DNA of 41,543 nt from an uncultured Flavobacteriales bacterium (GCA_946479985.1 CAMLIF010000021.1:1-41543), one strand, 5' to 3'; shown: positions 8,156-16,781, counted from the first letter of the stretch. The notes: generated by a model from the letters alone, not told the origin. Translations and numbers: made by a program.

Positions 8156-8220
8156 GCTTAAAATTGCATTTTTTTCTCTTAAGTGCAGTATCTCATTGAC
8201 TTAAACTCTCTTATTCGACC

Positions 8221-8309
8221 GGTTGGAATGAGTCAGATGTGTGGTTCATTGTTTGAGTAGAACATTATTTATGAAAGATTGGCAGTAAATTTGCAAAGAG
8301 GTTCCAACC
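8221..8309. repeat. Widely spaced 8-bp inverted repeat around the promoter of the PKD gene
   Basis: GGTTGGAA (8221-8228) and TTCCAACC (8302-8309) are perfect reverse complements that enclose the putative -7 box at 8286-8293. The distance of 73 bp between arms is too long for one simple dimeric operator; a looped pair of sites is possible, chance also. Confidence 0.45.
8286..8293 (+). promoter_or_regulatory. Putative -7 box for the PKD adhesin-like gene
   Basis: TAAATTTG fits TAnnTTTG exactly and lies 43 nt before the GTG start. The nearest upstream TTTG (8252-8255) is 30 bp away, longer than usual. Confidence 0.4.
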
Positions 8310-8336
8310 TTTTTAGAATTAATACGTTTTGAACTT

Positions 8337-11021
8337 GTGAAACAGATCCTGGTTAGTTGCTTTGCCATTTTGTTTGCAATTAATTTTGCAAAAGCCTCTC
8401 ATATTGTGGGTGGTGAAATGTATTACGACTACCTGGGCAACAATCAATACCGTATTTACGTTTCACTCTACCGTGATTGTCTTTCAAACGGGGCAGCTTT
8501 CGACGACCCGATTAGTGTAGGTGTTTTTAATTCGAGTAATGTAATGGTTGACCAGATTAACATTGCATTTCCGGGAAGCACCAATCTTCCGGTTGTTTTT
8601 AATAACCCCTGTGTTACACCACCAAGCAATATTTGTGTCGAAAGAGCAATCTATACGACTATTCGTTTTCTACCCCCAACTCCGGGAGGATATACTTTAG
8701 CTTACCAGCGCTGCTGTCGCGGACCGAACGTTACGAATTTAAATAACCCGGATGATACCGGCTTGACCTTAACCTGTCACATTCCAGGATCTGAAAACAA
8801 TTTCTTCGAAAACAGTTCAGCCCGATTCACAAACTACCCGCCCTTAGTTTTGTGTAATAATGAAAATCTGAATTTCGATCACAGCGCAACAGATCCTGAT
8901 GGCGATATTTTAACATACGAACTTGTTACACCCAATGCCGGCGCCAGCGGTGTAAATCCGGCGCCAAATCCTCCTCCACCCCCAGTTTATCCGCTCGTTT
9001 CATGGGCTGGTGGATTTAACGCCGCAGTTCCATTGGGCGCAGGTTCCTCTACAACTCTGAACGCAAACAACGGTGCACTATTCGTAGATGCAAACCTGCT
9101 TGGTTTGTACGTTGTTGGAATTCGTGTGAATGAATGGCGGAACGGAGTTATTATTTCATCAACTACACGCGATTTCCTTTTTCGGGTTGTAAACTGCGTG
9201 GTGCAGCTAAGTGCCGTAATTACTCCGCAAGAGCAAACACCCGGATTCGTTTCTTATTGCCAGGGACTTACATTTACCTTCGATAACCAAAGTTTCGGAG
9301 CAAATAATTACCAGTGGGATTTTGGGGTTTCCGGAACTACCACCGATGTCAGTACTGCTTTCGAACCAACATTTACTTTCCCTTCTCCCGGAACTTACCA
9401 GGTAATGCTCATTGCAAATCCGGGCTGGCCATGTACCGATACTTCTTACATAGATGTTACAGTAAATAATCCGTTCTCTGTTGACGTAAACTTCATTGAT
9501 TCCACTTGTTTTATCAACAATTCCACCGACTTCTTTTCTGTCGTAAATGGTCCTGCAGGAACTACTTTGGAATGGGATTTTGGTCCGAACGGAACTCCGC
9601 AATCAGCAACAACACCGTCGGTTTTAGGAGTAACGTTTGATGATCCTTCAAATAATTACGTAAAACTGGTTGCAATATCCGGAACATGTTCTGATTCAGT
9701 TACCTACCCTATTTTCTTCCACGCACCGCCATTAGCTGATCTGGCCTTTCAACCAAATCATGAATGCCTGGGGCTCACTCAAACGTTCATTAACAATTCT
9801 GTGAATGGAAGCAGTTACTGGTGGGATTTCGGTGTTTCAGGCACAACAACTGATGTTAGCACGGTTTCACAGCCAACATTTACGTTTCCTGGCCCCGGAA
9901 CTTATCCGATTACTTTAATTACCGAAATTGTACCCGGATGCAGGGATACACTGCAGCAAAACATTACCGTTTACGAACCGCTATCCGTTTCATTCACACA
10001 TCCTGATTCGTTGTGTATTTTGAACAACTCTGTTGATTTCGCCGGCAATGTTAGTGGTCCTTCCATTACTGAATACAGCTGGAATTTCGGTCCGTTCGCA
10101 ACTCCGCAAACGGCAACAACAGAAAGTGTAAACGATGTAGTTTATTCCCAGGCAGGTCTTCATAATGTGAGTTTAACTGCGAGTTTCCTGCAATGTTCAG
10201 AAACAGAAACCTCTACCATTTTCTTATACCACGAACCAACTATTGAGTTCAGCGTCAATGATGAACTCCGTTGCGCTCCGAGTACTGCTGATTTCACAAG
10301 TAATTGTACTGCTGATACTGATATCCTCTATTTCTGGGATTTCGGCGACGGTGGAACATCGAACGAAGAAAATCCAACTCATGTTTATCTGAACCCCGGA
10401 CAATACAGCGTTACGCTGAAAATCATCACTGTTGAAGGTTGTTTGGATACGCTTACGCTAACGAAGATCGGATTGATTATTGTGCATCCGAATCCTGTGG
10501 CTGCATTTACTATCGACAAGAACCAAACGGATATTTGTGATTCGGAAATTCAGTTCTTCGATCATTCACAAGGCGCGTTAACTTATTTGTATGTCTTTGA
10601 CGATGCAAACAGTGCTGCATCTACAGAAGAAAATCCGGTTTACAGCTATGTAAGTGACGGACAGCATGTTCCTATGCTTATTGTTGAAAACGAATTTGGC
10701 TGTAAAGACACAGCCCGAACAACATTGTTTATTGATCCGTTCGCACCATATATCCCGAATACGTTTACACCTGACGGCAATGAATTCAACAATGAATTCC
10801 ATGCAGTTGTGGACTTAGAAGCCGTAAGCTGGAAAATGGAAATATTCAATCGTTGGGGGCAGCGTGTTTTCGAAACCACAGATCAGTATGAATTCTGGGA
10901 TGGAACCTACGACGGTTTCGCCGCTGTAGAAGGAGTTTACATCTACAAAGTTACTTACACCCCTTGCGGAATTGTTCAGAACGAGCAGATCATAACCGGG
11001 CATGTGAGTTTATTGAGATAA
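8337..11021 (+). CDS. Large secreted PKD-domain protein with T9SS type B C-terminal domain
   Basis: An 894-aa cell-surface or secreted protein. The only sensible start is GTG at 8337, which gives a Sec signal peptide MKQILVSCFAILFAINFAKA. The mature part opens with SHIVGGEMYYDYLGNNQYRI...YRDC, a module found in many large Bacteroidetes surface proteins. At least five PKD-like repeats follow, each marked by a W-D/N-F-G core: YQWDFG, LEWDFG, YWWDFG, YSWNFG and YFWDFGDGG, spaced roughly 70-90 residues, between about 320 and 790. The last about 85 residues (PYIPNTFTPDGNEFNNEF..., IFNRWGQRVFE, WDGTYDG, GVYIYKVTY) are the gliding-motility-associated/type B sorting domain recognised by the type IX secretion system. 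Related repeats share stretches such as GVSGTTTDVST twice (about 326 and 500), showing internal duplication. Ligand unknown; adhesion is an inference from the architecture. Confidence 0.93.
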   Translation: MKQILVSCFAILFAINFAKASHIVGGEMYYDYLGNNQYRIYVSLYRDCLSNGAAFDDPISVGVFNSSNVMVDQINIAFPGSTNLPVVFNNPCVTPPSNICVERAIYTTIRFLPPTPGGYTLAYQRCCRGPNVTNLNNPDDTGLTLTCHIPGSENNFFENSSARFTNYPPLVLCNNENLNFDHSATDPDGDILTYELVTPNAGASGVNPAPNPPPPPVYPLVSWAGGFNAAVPLGAGSSTTLNANNGALFVDANLLGLYVVGIRVNEWRNGVIISSTTRDFLFRVVNCVVQLSAVITPQEQTPGFVSYCQGLTFTFDNQSFGANNYQWDFGVSGTTTDVSTAFEPTFTFPSPGTYQVMLIANPGWPCTDTSYIDVTVNNPFSVDVNFIDSTCFINNSTDFFSVVNGPAGTTLEWDFGPNGTPQSATTPSVLGVTFDDPSNNYVKLVAISGTCSDSVTYPIFFHAPPLADLAFQPNHECLGLTQTFINNSVNGSSYWWDFGVSGTTTDVSTVSQPTFTFPGPGTYPITLITEIVPGCRDTLQQNITVYEPLSVSFTHPDSLCILNNSVDFAGNVSGPSITEYSWNFGPFATPQTATTESVNDVVYSQAGLHNVSLTASFLQCSETETSTIFLYHEPTIEFSVNDELRCAPSTADFTSNCTADTDILYFWDFGDGGTSNEENPTHVYLNPGQYSVTLKIITVEGCLDTLTLTKIGLIIVHPNPVAAFTIDKNQTDICDSEIQFFDHSQGALTYLYVFDDANSAASTEENPVYSYVSDGQHVPMLIVENEFGCKDTARTTLFIDPFAPYIPNTFTPDGNEFNNEFHAVVDLEAVSWKMEIFNRWGQRVFETTDQYEFWDGTYDGFAAVEGVYIYKVTYTPCGIVQNEQIITGHVSLLR

Positions 11022-11072
11022 TCTTCTTTTCCGGAGATTTATTTTCGCTATTTTCGTTTCAAAAGAAATCTA

Positions 11073-12212
11073 ATGCGTCAACTTACTACACTAATTCTGA
11101 TTTTCACAAGTATTTCAACTTTCGCTCAACAGCAATATTCTCCAAAATTTTTAATTCCGTACAATGATAACGGCAAATGGGGATGGTGTGATACACTTGG
11201 AAAAAATGTGATTGAAGAGAATTTTAATCAAACCGGTTTTTTCTATGAATACTATTCAATTAAAGATCAATTTGAATCTTTCGTAATCACAGAATCGGGC
11301 GAAAACATCTACAACTCCAAGACAGGCTTATTGATTCCCAGGGAATATAATCTTTTACGAGACCTTTACCTGGATCCCGAAGTAAACAACCGCTTGATTC
11401 TCTTAGAAAATACTTCCGGTAAAATTGGTATGTATGATGTCACGAACAAAAAAATAGTGGTTGATCCCAAATGGGATAAATACCATTTCAGCGATGATTG
11501 GTTAACAGAAATCTACTTTTCAGGTCCTAAAGAAAAAACGTTTTGGGGATACAATTTCGAAACTCAAAAATTTTATAAAACACAGATAGATTCGATTTTC
11601 GCAATAACAGCTCTTACTTACTTTGATGGACGGGCTTTCGCTTATGATGAGTCTGTTTTTCGTCACACAAACGGAAAATTCACCAAATTTAAAGATGGAG
11701 TTCAGATCGAATTAAATGAGGACGAATTGAAGCGTGTTTCTGAAAAGTGGGAAAGGAGTTATGCGGCTACCAGAGATTCTGACAGTAATCCTTTCATGAA
11801 CGGATCGGAAAAGACCGCTACCGGCACCGTTGATCAAAGCACAGGCATTATTCGTGAAATAGATTATTCAAACTATTCTTCGGCTCCTTTCAAAAAACTA
11901 TTTATTCAATCGCAAAACGGGAAGATCGGAGTTATTTCGGATGCCGGCGACACCATTTTACCTTTTGAATACGACGAAATTTCTACTCCAAACGGAAATA
12001 CCGAATTAATGCTTCGTAAAGGGAACAAAACAGGGCTTAAACTGTTATTTACTTCTTACCCGGTAATAGAACCAAAGTACGACTCTATTGAAAGAACTCC
12101 TAACCGGCTGCGCGTCACCTCATCCTGGTCATTTCAGATTTATGCTGTTTTGCTTAACGGAAAAAAAGGTTATATCGGAGAAAACGGAATAGAATATTTT
12201 CATTTTGATTAA
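11073..12212 (+). CDS. Secreted WG-repeat protein, copy 1
   Basis: A 379-aa protein with a signal peptide (MRQLTTLILIFTSISTFAQ). WG-repeat-like motifs are visible: NGKWGWCDTLGKNVIEENF (about 32-50), SGKIGMYDVTNKKIVVDPKW, NGKIGVISDAGDTILPFEYD and KKGYIGENGIEYF at the end. WG repeats are about 25-35-residue beta units of unknown function, sometimes in cell-envelope proteins. It is followed 17 bp later by a paralogue of nearly equal length on the same strand; the two share an identical 16-residue run IPYNDNGKWGWCDTLG near the N-terminus and the ending GENGIEYFHFD. No enzyme motif seen. It sits behind the large surface protein, 51 bp after its stop codon. Confidence 0.75.
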   Translation: MRQLTTLILIFTSISTFAQQQYSPKFLIPYNDNGKWGWCDTLGKNVIEENFNQTGFFYEYYSIKDQFESFVITESGENIYNSKTGLLIPREYNLLRDLYLDPEVNNRLILLENTSGKIGMYDVTNKKIVVDPKWDKYHFSDDWLTEIYFSGPKEKTFWGYNFETQKFYKTQIDSIFAITALTYFDGRAFAYDESVFRHTNGKFTKFKDGVQIELNEDELKRVSEKWERSYAATRDSDSNPFMNGSEKTATGTVDQSTGIIREIDYSNYSSAPFKKLFIQSQNGKIGVISDAGDTILPFEYDEISTPNGNTELMLRKGNKTGLKLLFTSYPVIEPKYDSIERTPNRLRVTSSWSFQIYAVLLNGKKGYIGENGIEYFHFD

Positions 12213-12229
12213 CTGCGTAAAGAAATTCC

Positions 12230-13381
12230 ATGAAGAAATTTACTATTCTCACATTGCTTTTTGCAAGCATACATTCGTTCGGACAAAAAAAATATGTCCC
12301 TGAATTTTTAATTCCCTATAACGATAACGGAAAATGGGGATGGTGCGATACATTGGGTAAGATCATCATCGAACCGCAGTTTCAGGAAGTCGGTTTTTTC
12401 GATTACAAAGGAAGAGGAGCTGTAACAGTCGTTGAAGCCGATGTTGAAACCAACCATGGATACAACCGGTACAGCTTCCCGGGAGGCCTTGTTGTTCCTG
12501 AGAGTTATACACTTGTGAATGAACTTTACAATTATACTGATAAAGAAACGAGACGCTGGTTTAGTGTTCAGAACGAGGATGGGAAATTTGGAATTTTCGA
12601 ATCTACAAACAAGCAAATTGTTGTGAAACCGGAATGGGATGTTGTTGAAAATGATTCCGATTTCGAAGAGATCATCTACCTGAAAAGAGAGACCGAAAAG
12701 TTTTACTTCCAATTCGACCGTTTGACCAATAAACTCACCAAAACCGATATTGATTCCATTTTTTACACTACAGATCCGCAAGTAAGTGATGAGGTGTTTT
12801 ATTTGTCAGGTGCCTGGTTCTTTAAACACCTCAATGGCAGCATTACCAAGCTGGTTAACGGCAAGCAAATCCTGCTTACCCCGCAGCAGAAAAAAAAGCT
12901 TTTATCTTCCAGGGAGATGAATCTGGGTTACGGAGTTGCAGGAGTCGAACGCGATTATTATGATATACATGGAAAAGCCTATGATCTCAAATCTAAGATG
13001 ATTGATTCGGCAGCTTGCCTGATCGGTTTGATCCAATTTCCGGGTAAAACGCTTGCTGATTTCAAAGAATTCAGAGTTATTCGCGAAAATGGTAAAATTG
13101 GCGTCTACGATAATCACGGAATTCTGATTCTGCCTATTGTCTATGATAAAATTGAAACTCAGAATAACAATAAACAGGTTTTGCTTTATTCCGGTAATAA
13201 AGTGGGCATGAAACTTTTTTTTACGGATTATAAAACTGTTGAACCAGAATATGACGCAATCAAATTTTACAAACGTTTACGAGTGAATTCTCACTGGTCT
13301 TTCCTGCTTTATGAAGTCACACTTGGAGACAAAAAAGCATTAATGGGCGAAAACGGAATAGAATATTTTCATTTTGATTGA
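12230..13381 (+). CDS. Secreted WG-repeat protein, copy 2 (tandem paralogue)
   Basis: A 383-aa protein with a signal peptide MKKFTILTLLFASIHSFGQ. It follows copy 1 after 17 bp and aligns along its whole length: FLIPYNDNGKWGWCDTLGKIIIEPQF, DGKFGIFESTNKQIVVKPEW, NGKIGVYDNHGILILPIVYD and an ending GENGIEYFHFD. Differences concentrate in the central 150 residues, where copy 2 has a longer KLVNGKQILLTPQQKKKLL region. The pair is therefore an old tandem duplication, presumably cotranscribed. The function is unknown. After the stop the gene converges on the TMTC-like gene across about 100 bp that I could not assign. Confidence 0.75.
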   Translation: MKKFTILTLLFASIHSFGQKKYVPEFLIPYNDNGKWGWCDTLGKIIIEPQFQEVGFFDYKGRGAVTVVEADVETNHGYNRYSFPGGLVVPESYTLVNELYNYTDKETRRWFSVQNEDGKFGIFESTNKQIVVKPEWDVVENDSDFEEIIYLKRETEKFYFQFDRLTNKLTKTDIDSIFYTTDPQVSDEVFYLSGAWFFKHLNGSITKLVNGKQILLTPQQKKKLLSSREMNLGYGVAGVERDYYDIHGKAYDLKSKMIDSAACLIGLIQFPGKTLADFKEFRVIRENGKIGVYDNHGILILPIVYDKIETQNNNKQVLLYSGNKVGMKLFFTDYKTVEPEYDAIKFYKRLRVNSHWSFLLYEVTLGDKKALMGENGIEYFHFD

Positions 13382-13480
13382 ATTTCGGCTAAGTTATCAG
13401 AACACCGATTTACGAAAAGATGCAGTAGATTGGCGTGAATATACCTCTGCTTTCAATAGTATGTCCAGTTGGCTTAGTAA

Positions 13481-15427
13481 TTAATTCGCCAGCAACTTCT
13501 GATACTCCTGTGCTTTTTCTGTATTACCGGATTTTGCATAGGACATAATCAACAAATTAAGTGCATTCTTGTTAGCCGGATTCTTACGGTAAACTTCCTC
13601 AAAAACAGGAATGGCTTCTGCAAATTTCCCCTGAATCCCATAACAGTTCCCTAAGTTCATCTTCAAATTCTCGAAATCGGGAAATTGTTTGACTCCTTTT
13701 TTGAAAACAACAATGGCCTTATCGTATTGCTTACGTTCGAAATAGATCATTCCCAGTCGTTCAAAAGTTCCGGCTATCACTCCATCTGATGAAAGTCCTT
13801 TTTGGTAATTCTCTTCAGCCTTGTCTTTGTCATTCAATTTGTAATAGGCATCTGCCAGGTTCACATAAAGAAAGGTGTTGTTCGGGTTTTTAGCCAAAGC
13901 CATCTCAGAATACTGAACCGATTTATGAAACTGATTGGTTCGATAATAACAAACCGCAATGTTAATTTCTGCATCAACATTTCCGGTATCAATCTTTATT
14001 GCCCTGTCAAAATAATCGATTGCTTCATAGGTGAATTTCTGTTTCTGAACCGAATCCGTAGTTTCAGTGTTCATCAGCATAATTGCATGATTGGAATAGA
14101 TGCGTGAACTTTTTGTTTTCGTGTGAGCACCGGATGCAAAAAGCGATTGGTTCGACTCCCAGTCCTGGTTTCGTTTCACGGTTGCGCCAATAAAGACCAC
14201 TGAAATTGCAAGTAAAACCAGAGCGGCAGGATTCAAAAACGCACGTTGCTGAGCCTCTTTCAGTAATTGATAGATTCCCATTACAACCAAAATAATAATT
14301 CCCAAAACAGGTGTGTAAAGCAATCGCTCGGCGAAAGTTGCACCGATCAGGAAAAAGATATTGGTGACAAGTGAAATCCCGATCAGGAAAAACAACGCAC
14401 CAAAAAGCAGGAAAGGGTTCTTTTTTCTGAAAACAAATCCAACAAACAGTAGTGCAATTACTACCAAAATGGTCACAATCACTGAAACGGAAGAAAACGT
14501 ACTGCATTCAATTTCACTGTAGGAATAATCGTAATTCAGGTTAACCGGAAATACCGATTTCTCAATATATTTTCCCAGGATCGTAATTCCGGTTGCAGCC
14601 TGGCTTGAACCTTCGCATGCTACCAATGAATTATCATGATACGTATAAGTAATAGGCGGCGTTTTCGCAGAGTGAATAACTGTTTGATGAATTGCAAGCC
14701 AAACAAAACTTACTGCAATCAAAGGCATTACTTTCACCAAAGCCGATTTAACAGATTCTTTCCGGATCAGTAAGAAATACAGCCCGATAATGGGAACAAA
14801 CAGAACTCCTGCTTCTTTTGAAAGCAAGCAAAGAAAAAATGTGAACGCCAATAAAAGCGTCGATTTGAGCGTTTTTTTCTCTTTCAGTATCTGAAGGAAA
14901 GTTAAAACAAAGAGTAAGAAGCACAAAATCTCATCGCGGCTTTTGATGTTTGCGACAACCTCTGTGTGAATAGGATGCACAGCAAATAAAAGCGTAATAA
15001 TGAATGGAATCCAGAGCGGGAGTTCACTAAAAATCTTACGCAATAGTTTGAAAAGCAGAATATTCGTCAGGCAGAACAACACAACATTAACGAAATGGTG
15101 AATAGCCGGGTTATTAGGAGAAATGGACCATTCAATTGCAAACATAATGAGAGAAAGCGGACGGTATAATCCGGCGTTTGCTTCCCAATAGCCTTCCCAG
15201 TAAAAGGTGCTGAGTATTTTGGGAATCCCGGCAATTCCACTCGTAACGAATTTATTTTGCTCAATGACAGCAAGATCATCCAGTACAAATCCGTGTTTGA
15301 TCGTATTTACATACACAAAAGCAGATACAATACCGATAAGCCAGATTAACCGCTTAAGGATCTTTTGAGTCGGATCAATTGCTAATTCAACAGGAACTGG
15401 TTTTGCGGAAGGGTTTGTCTTTTTCAA
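13481..15427 (-). CDS. TMTC-like membrane protein with C-terminal TPR repeats
   Basis: About 648 aa if started at the TTG at 15427 (MKKTNPSAKPV...). The frame is open to 15586, but that extension (low-complexity Lys/Arg/Phe/Ser) is encoded by the terminator-like inverted repeat and looks non-coding; no ATG exists before residue about 100, so the start is uncertain. The N-terminal two thirds is a polytopic membrane region with GFVLDD after the first helix, NAGLYRPLSLIMFAIEW and HPIHTEVVANIKSRDEILC, the pattern of TMTC/GT-C-type glycosyltransferases that use lipid-linked mannose. The last 190 residues are TPR units, for example NVDAEINIAVCYYRTNQFHK, PNNTFLYVNLADAYYKLNDK and AGTFERLGMIYFERKQYDKA. 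Likely a protein O-glycosyltransferase or relative; substrate unknown. It lies downstream of the redox operon on the same strand but behind a strong hairpin, so probably separate. Confidence 0.72.
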   Translation of the reverse strand: MKKTNPSAKPVPVELAIDPTQKILKRLIWLIGIVSAFVYVNTIKHGFVLDDLAVIEQNKFVTSGIAGIPKILSTFYWEGYWEANAGLYRPLSLIMFAIEWSISPNNPAIHHFVNVVLFCLTNILLFKLLRKIFSELPLWIPFIITLLFAVHPIHTEVVANIKSRDEILCFLLFVLTFLQILKEKKTLKSTLLLAFTFFLCLLSKEAGVLFVPIIGLYFLLIRKESVKSALVKVMPLIAVSFVWLAIHQTVIHSAKTPPITYTYHDNSLVACEGSSQAATGITILGKYIEKSVFPVNLNYDYSYSEIECSTFSSVSVIVTILVVIALLFVGFVFRKKNPFLLFGALFFLIGISLVTNIFFLIGATFAERLLYTPVLGIIILVVMGIYQLLKEAQQRAFLNPAALVLLAISVVFIGATVKRNQDWESNQSLFASGAHTKTKSSRIYSNHAIMLMNTETTDSVQKQKFTYEAIDYFDRAIKIDTGNVDAEINIAVCYYRTNQFHKSVQYSEMALAKNPNNTFLYVNLADAYYKLNDKDKAEENYQKGLSSDGVIAGTFERLGMIYFERKQYDKAIVVFKKGVKQFPDFENLKMNLGNCYGIQGKFAEAIPVFEEVYRKNPANKNALNLLIMSYAKSGNTEKAQEYQKLLAN

Positions 15428-15465
15428 AGTGTAGTCATTACGTTGGGTCAAAAGTAACAAAACTT

Positions 15466-15484
15466 TCCGCCGCGGTGGACTCAG
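15466..15484. repeat. Short dispersed hairpin repeat, copy A
   Basis: TCCGCCGCGGTGGACTCAG matches 17 of 19 positions of a second copy at 21104-21122. Both fold as TCCGC-CGCR-G(T/C)GGA: a G-T wobble in this copy replaces a G-C pair in the other, so pairing is kept. Confidence 0.55.
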
Positions 15485-15494
15485 TTTCTTAAAA

Positions 15495-15580
15495 GAGGAA
15501 AAGCAGAAAGAGGAAGAGAGGAAATTAAAAAGAGGAAGATCATTTAAAACCTTCCTCTTTTTCTCTCTTAGCTTTTCCTC
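15495..15580 (-). terminator. Long purine/pyrimidine inverted repeat, terminator of the redox operon
   Basis: The inner stem AAAAAGAGGAAG (15527-15538) pairs with CTTCCTCTTTTT (15551-15562) around 12 nt. Outer arms GAGGAAAAGC (15495-15504) and GCTTTTCCTC (15571-15580) are also exact complements. On the minus strand it follows the DUF6952 stop by 18 bp and ends in pyrimidine-rich sequence. The plus strand is almost all purine on the left and all pyrimidine on the right, an unusual composition that could form a long imperfect hairpin. Confidence 0.65.
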
Positions 15581-15598
15581 TGCCAAGCTGTGCTTTGG

Positions 15599-15856
15599 CT
15601 ACTTATCAATTGACCCGGTAACCCGTTTCATGAATTCGTTCAAGGCTTCTTTCTGTGGTTTTCCAGCCTTAATGGCACGGTGAACTTCAATGGCACCTGA
15701 GAAATTTGAAAGCATTTCCCCGATTACATCTAATTCTTCGTCTTTTAATCCCGGAGCATCAATCAGATGCTCCAATACTTCCATTGTTTCGTGTAAATAA
15801 TCTTCATCATTTACCTCCATGAAAGCAACCATGTGTTTAATTACCGGTAACCGCAT
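15599..15856 (-). CDS. DUF6952 family small protein
   Basis: An 85-aa acidic, helical protein. MRLPVIKHMVAFMEVNDEDYLHETMEVLEHL, then LKDEELDVIGEMLSNFSGAIEVH and KEALNEFMKRVTGSIDK match the pattern I recall for DUF6952, small Bacteroidetes proteins that follow thioredoxin and peroxiredoxin genes. The start at 15856 overlaps the thioredoxin gene by 20 bp; I keep it because the N-terminal M-K/R-LPVIKH is conserved in the family, whereas the downstream Met at 15832 would remove it. The overlap implies translational coupling. No cysteine, so it is not itself a redox carrier. Function unknown; a partner or regulator of the peroxiredoxin-thioredoxin pair is an inference from constant gene order. Confidence 0.75.
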   Translation of the reverse strand: MRLPVIKHMVAFMEVNDEDYLHETMEVLEHLIDAPGLKDEELDVIGEMLSNFSGAIEVHRAIKAGKPQKEALNEFMKRVTGSIDK

Positions 15857-16151
15857 CTTTTATTTCCTGAATGATTTCTACTTTGTTTCCCTGAGCCTGT
15901 TTCACTAAAGTTCCGTTTACAAAACCAGCGAACGTTGGCAAATTGGATACATCTGCGAACTGGCGCGAATTCGGAAATTTCTCCGCATCCACATAATAAA
16001 ACTCAATCGACGGATTTTCTTCAGCCATTCGTTTGAATTTCGGTTTCGTGATCTTACAGTTACCGCACCATGATGCTCCGTATTGAACCATCACTTTCGG
16101 ATTGGAACTCAATAACTGCTCAAGCGTATCTTCTGTTAATTCTGTAAACAT
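15837..16151 (-). CDS. Thioredoxin family protein
   Basis: A 104-aa single-domain thioredoxin. The active site is Trp28-Cys29-Gly-Asn-Cys32 (SWCGNC rather than the classic WCGPC), preceded by the MVQYGAS strand. The cis-proline loop is NLPTFAGF (about residues 70-77). No signal peptide, so it acts in the cytoplasm. The gene begins 12 bp downstream of the peroxiredoxin gene, same strand, and overlaps DUF6952. The placement suggests it reduces the neighbouring AhpC-type peroxiredoxin, in place of AhpF, which is not present here. The Pro-to-Asn change in the CxxC loop is expected to shift redox potential; that is inference. Confidence 0.9.
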   Translation of the reverse strand: MFTELTEDTLEQLLSSNPKVMVQYGASWCGNCKITKPKFKRMAEENPSIEFYYVDAEKFPNSRQFADVSNLPTFAGFVNGTLVKQAQGNKVEIIQEIKDAVTGN

Positions 16152-16163
16152 GATAATTTGTTT

Positions 16164-16781
16164 TTAGTGATTGCTTAAATATTCAGCTGTACTGTTACGG
16201 TCTGCTTTCATTGCATCTTTTCCTTCTTCCCAGTTGGCAGGACAAACTTCACCGTGAGTCTGAACGTGTGTGTACGCATCAACCAAACGGATATATTCCT
16301 GAACATTACGCCCAACCGGCATGTGATTGATTGATTCATGGAATACCGTTCCTTCCTCGTCGATCAAATAAGTTGCACGGTAAGGAACATTGTCACCTGT
16401 TGAATCCTCATCATACGGATCGAAATCCAGAATATCTAATTCTTCGGCCAAACGACGTGTTGAATCTGCCAATAACGGGAACTTCACTCCTTCAATTCCA
16501 CCGTTGTCTTTTGCTGTATTCAACCATGCAAAGTGAACCTCTGCGGTATCACACGAAGCACCAATAATAATTGTGTTTCTTTTTGCGAATTCAGCAGATG
16601 CTTCCTGGAAAGCATGAATTTCTGTCGGACAAACGAAAGTAAAATCTTTCGGGTACCAGAACAAAAGCACTTTTTTCTTGTGATCAATTGCATGTCTTAA
16701 CACATCAATTTGAAACGTATCTCCCATTTCATCAATAGCGTTTACCGCAACTGAAGGGAATTTTTTTCCTACTACACTCAT
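16164..16781 (-). CDS. ahpC: Typical 2-Cys peroxiredoxin (AhpC/Prx1 group)
   Basis: A 205-aa peroxidase that reduces hydrogen peroxide, organic peroxides and probably peroxynitrite. The peroxidatic cysteine is Cys51 in FTFVCPTE and the resolving cysteine Cys180 in GEVCPANW; both motifs are intact. The ADSTRRLAEEL and PVGRNVQEYIRLVDAY segments are also typical of the AhpC/Prx1 class. Cytoplasmic, no signal peptide. First gene of a probable operon with thioredoxin and DUF6952; dps lies upstream on the same strand and an OxyR-like regulator beyond, which suggests control by oxidative stress, although I found no clear binding site directly in front of this gene. The symbol is given by family and not by a distinct subgroup test. 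Confidence 0.92.
   Translation of the reverse strand: MSVVGKKFPSVAVNAIDEMGDTFQIDVLRHAIDHKKKVLLFWYPKDFTFVCPTEIHAFQEASAEFAKRNTIIIGASCDTAEVHFAWLNTAKDNGGIEGVKFPLLADSTRRLAEELDILDFDPYDEDSTGDNVPYRATYLIDEEGTVFHESINHMPVGRNVQEYIRLVDAYTHVQTHGEVCPANWEEGKDAMKADRNSTAEYLSNH

Noticed and set aside
12308..12781. 157-codon minus-strand frame across the second WG-repeat gene
   Set aside because: Antisense to a conserved paralogue; no domain, and rich in residues expected from complementary reading.
13362..13486. Open frame after the second WG-repeat gene, with a plausible-looking end RKDAVDWREYTSAFNSMSSW
   Set aside because: About 40 codons, no start codon, overlaps the end of the WG gene and has no known homologue; could be a gene remnant but evidence is too thin to list.
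15428..15586. N-terminal extension of the TMTC-like protein to the TTG at 15586
   Set aside because: The extension is translated from the purine/pyrimidine hairpin and the dispersed repeat, is low-complexity and lacks an ATG; the start at 15427 fits the family better.
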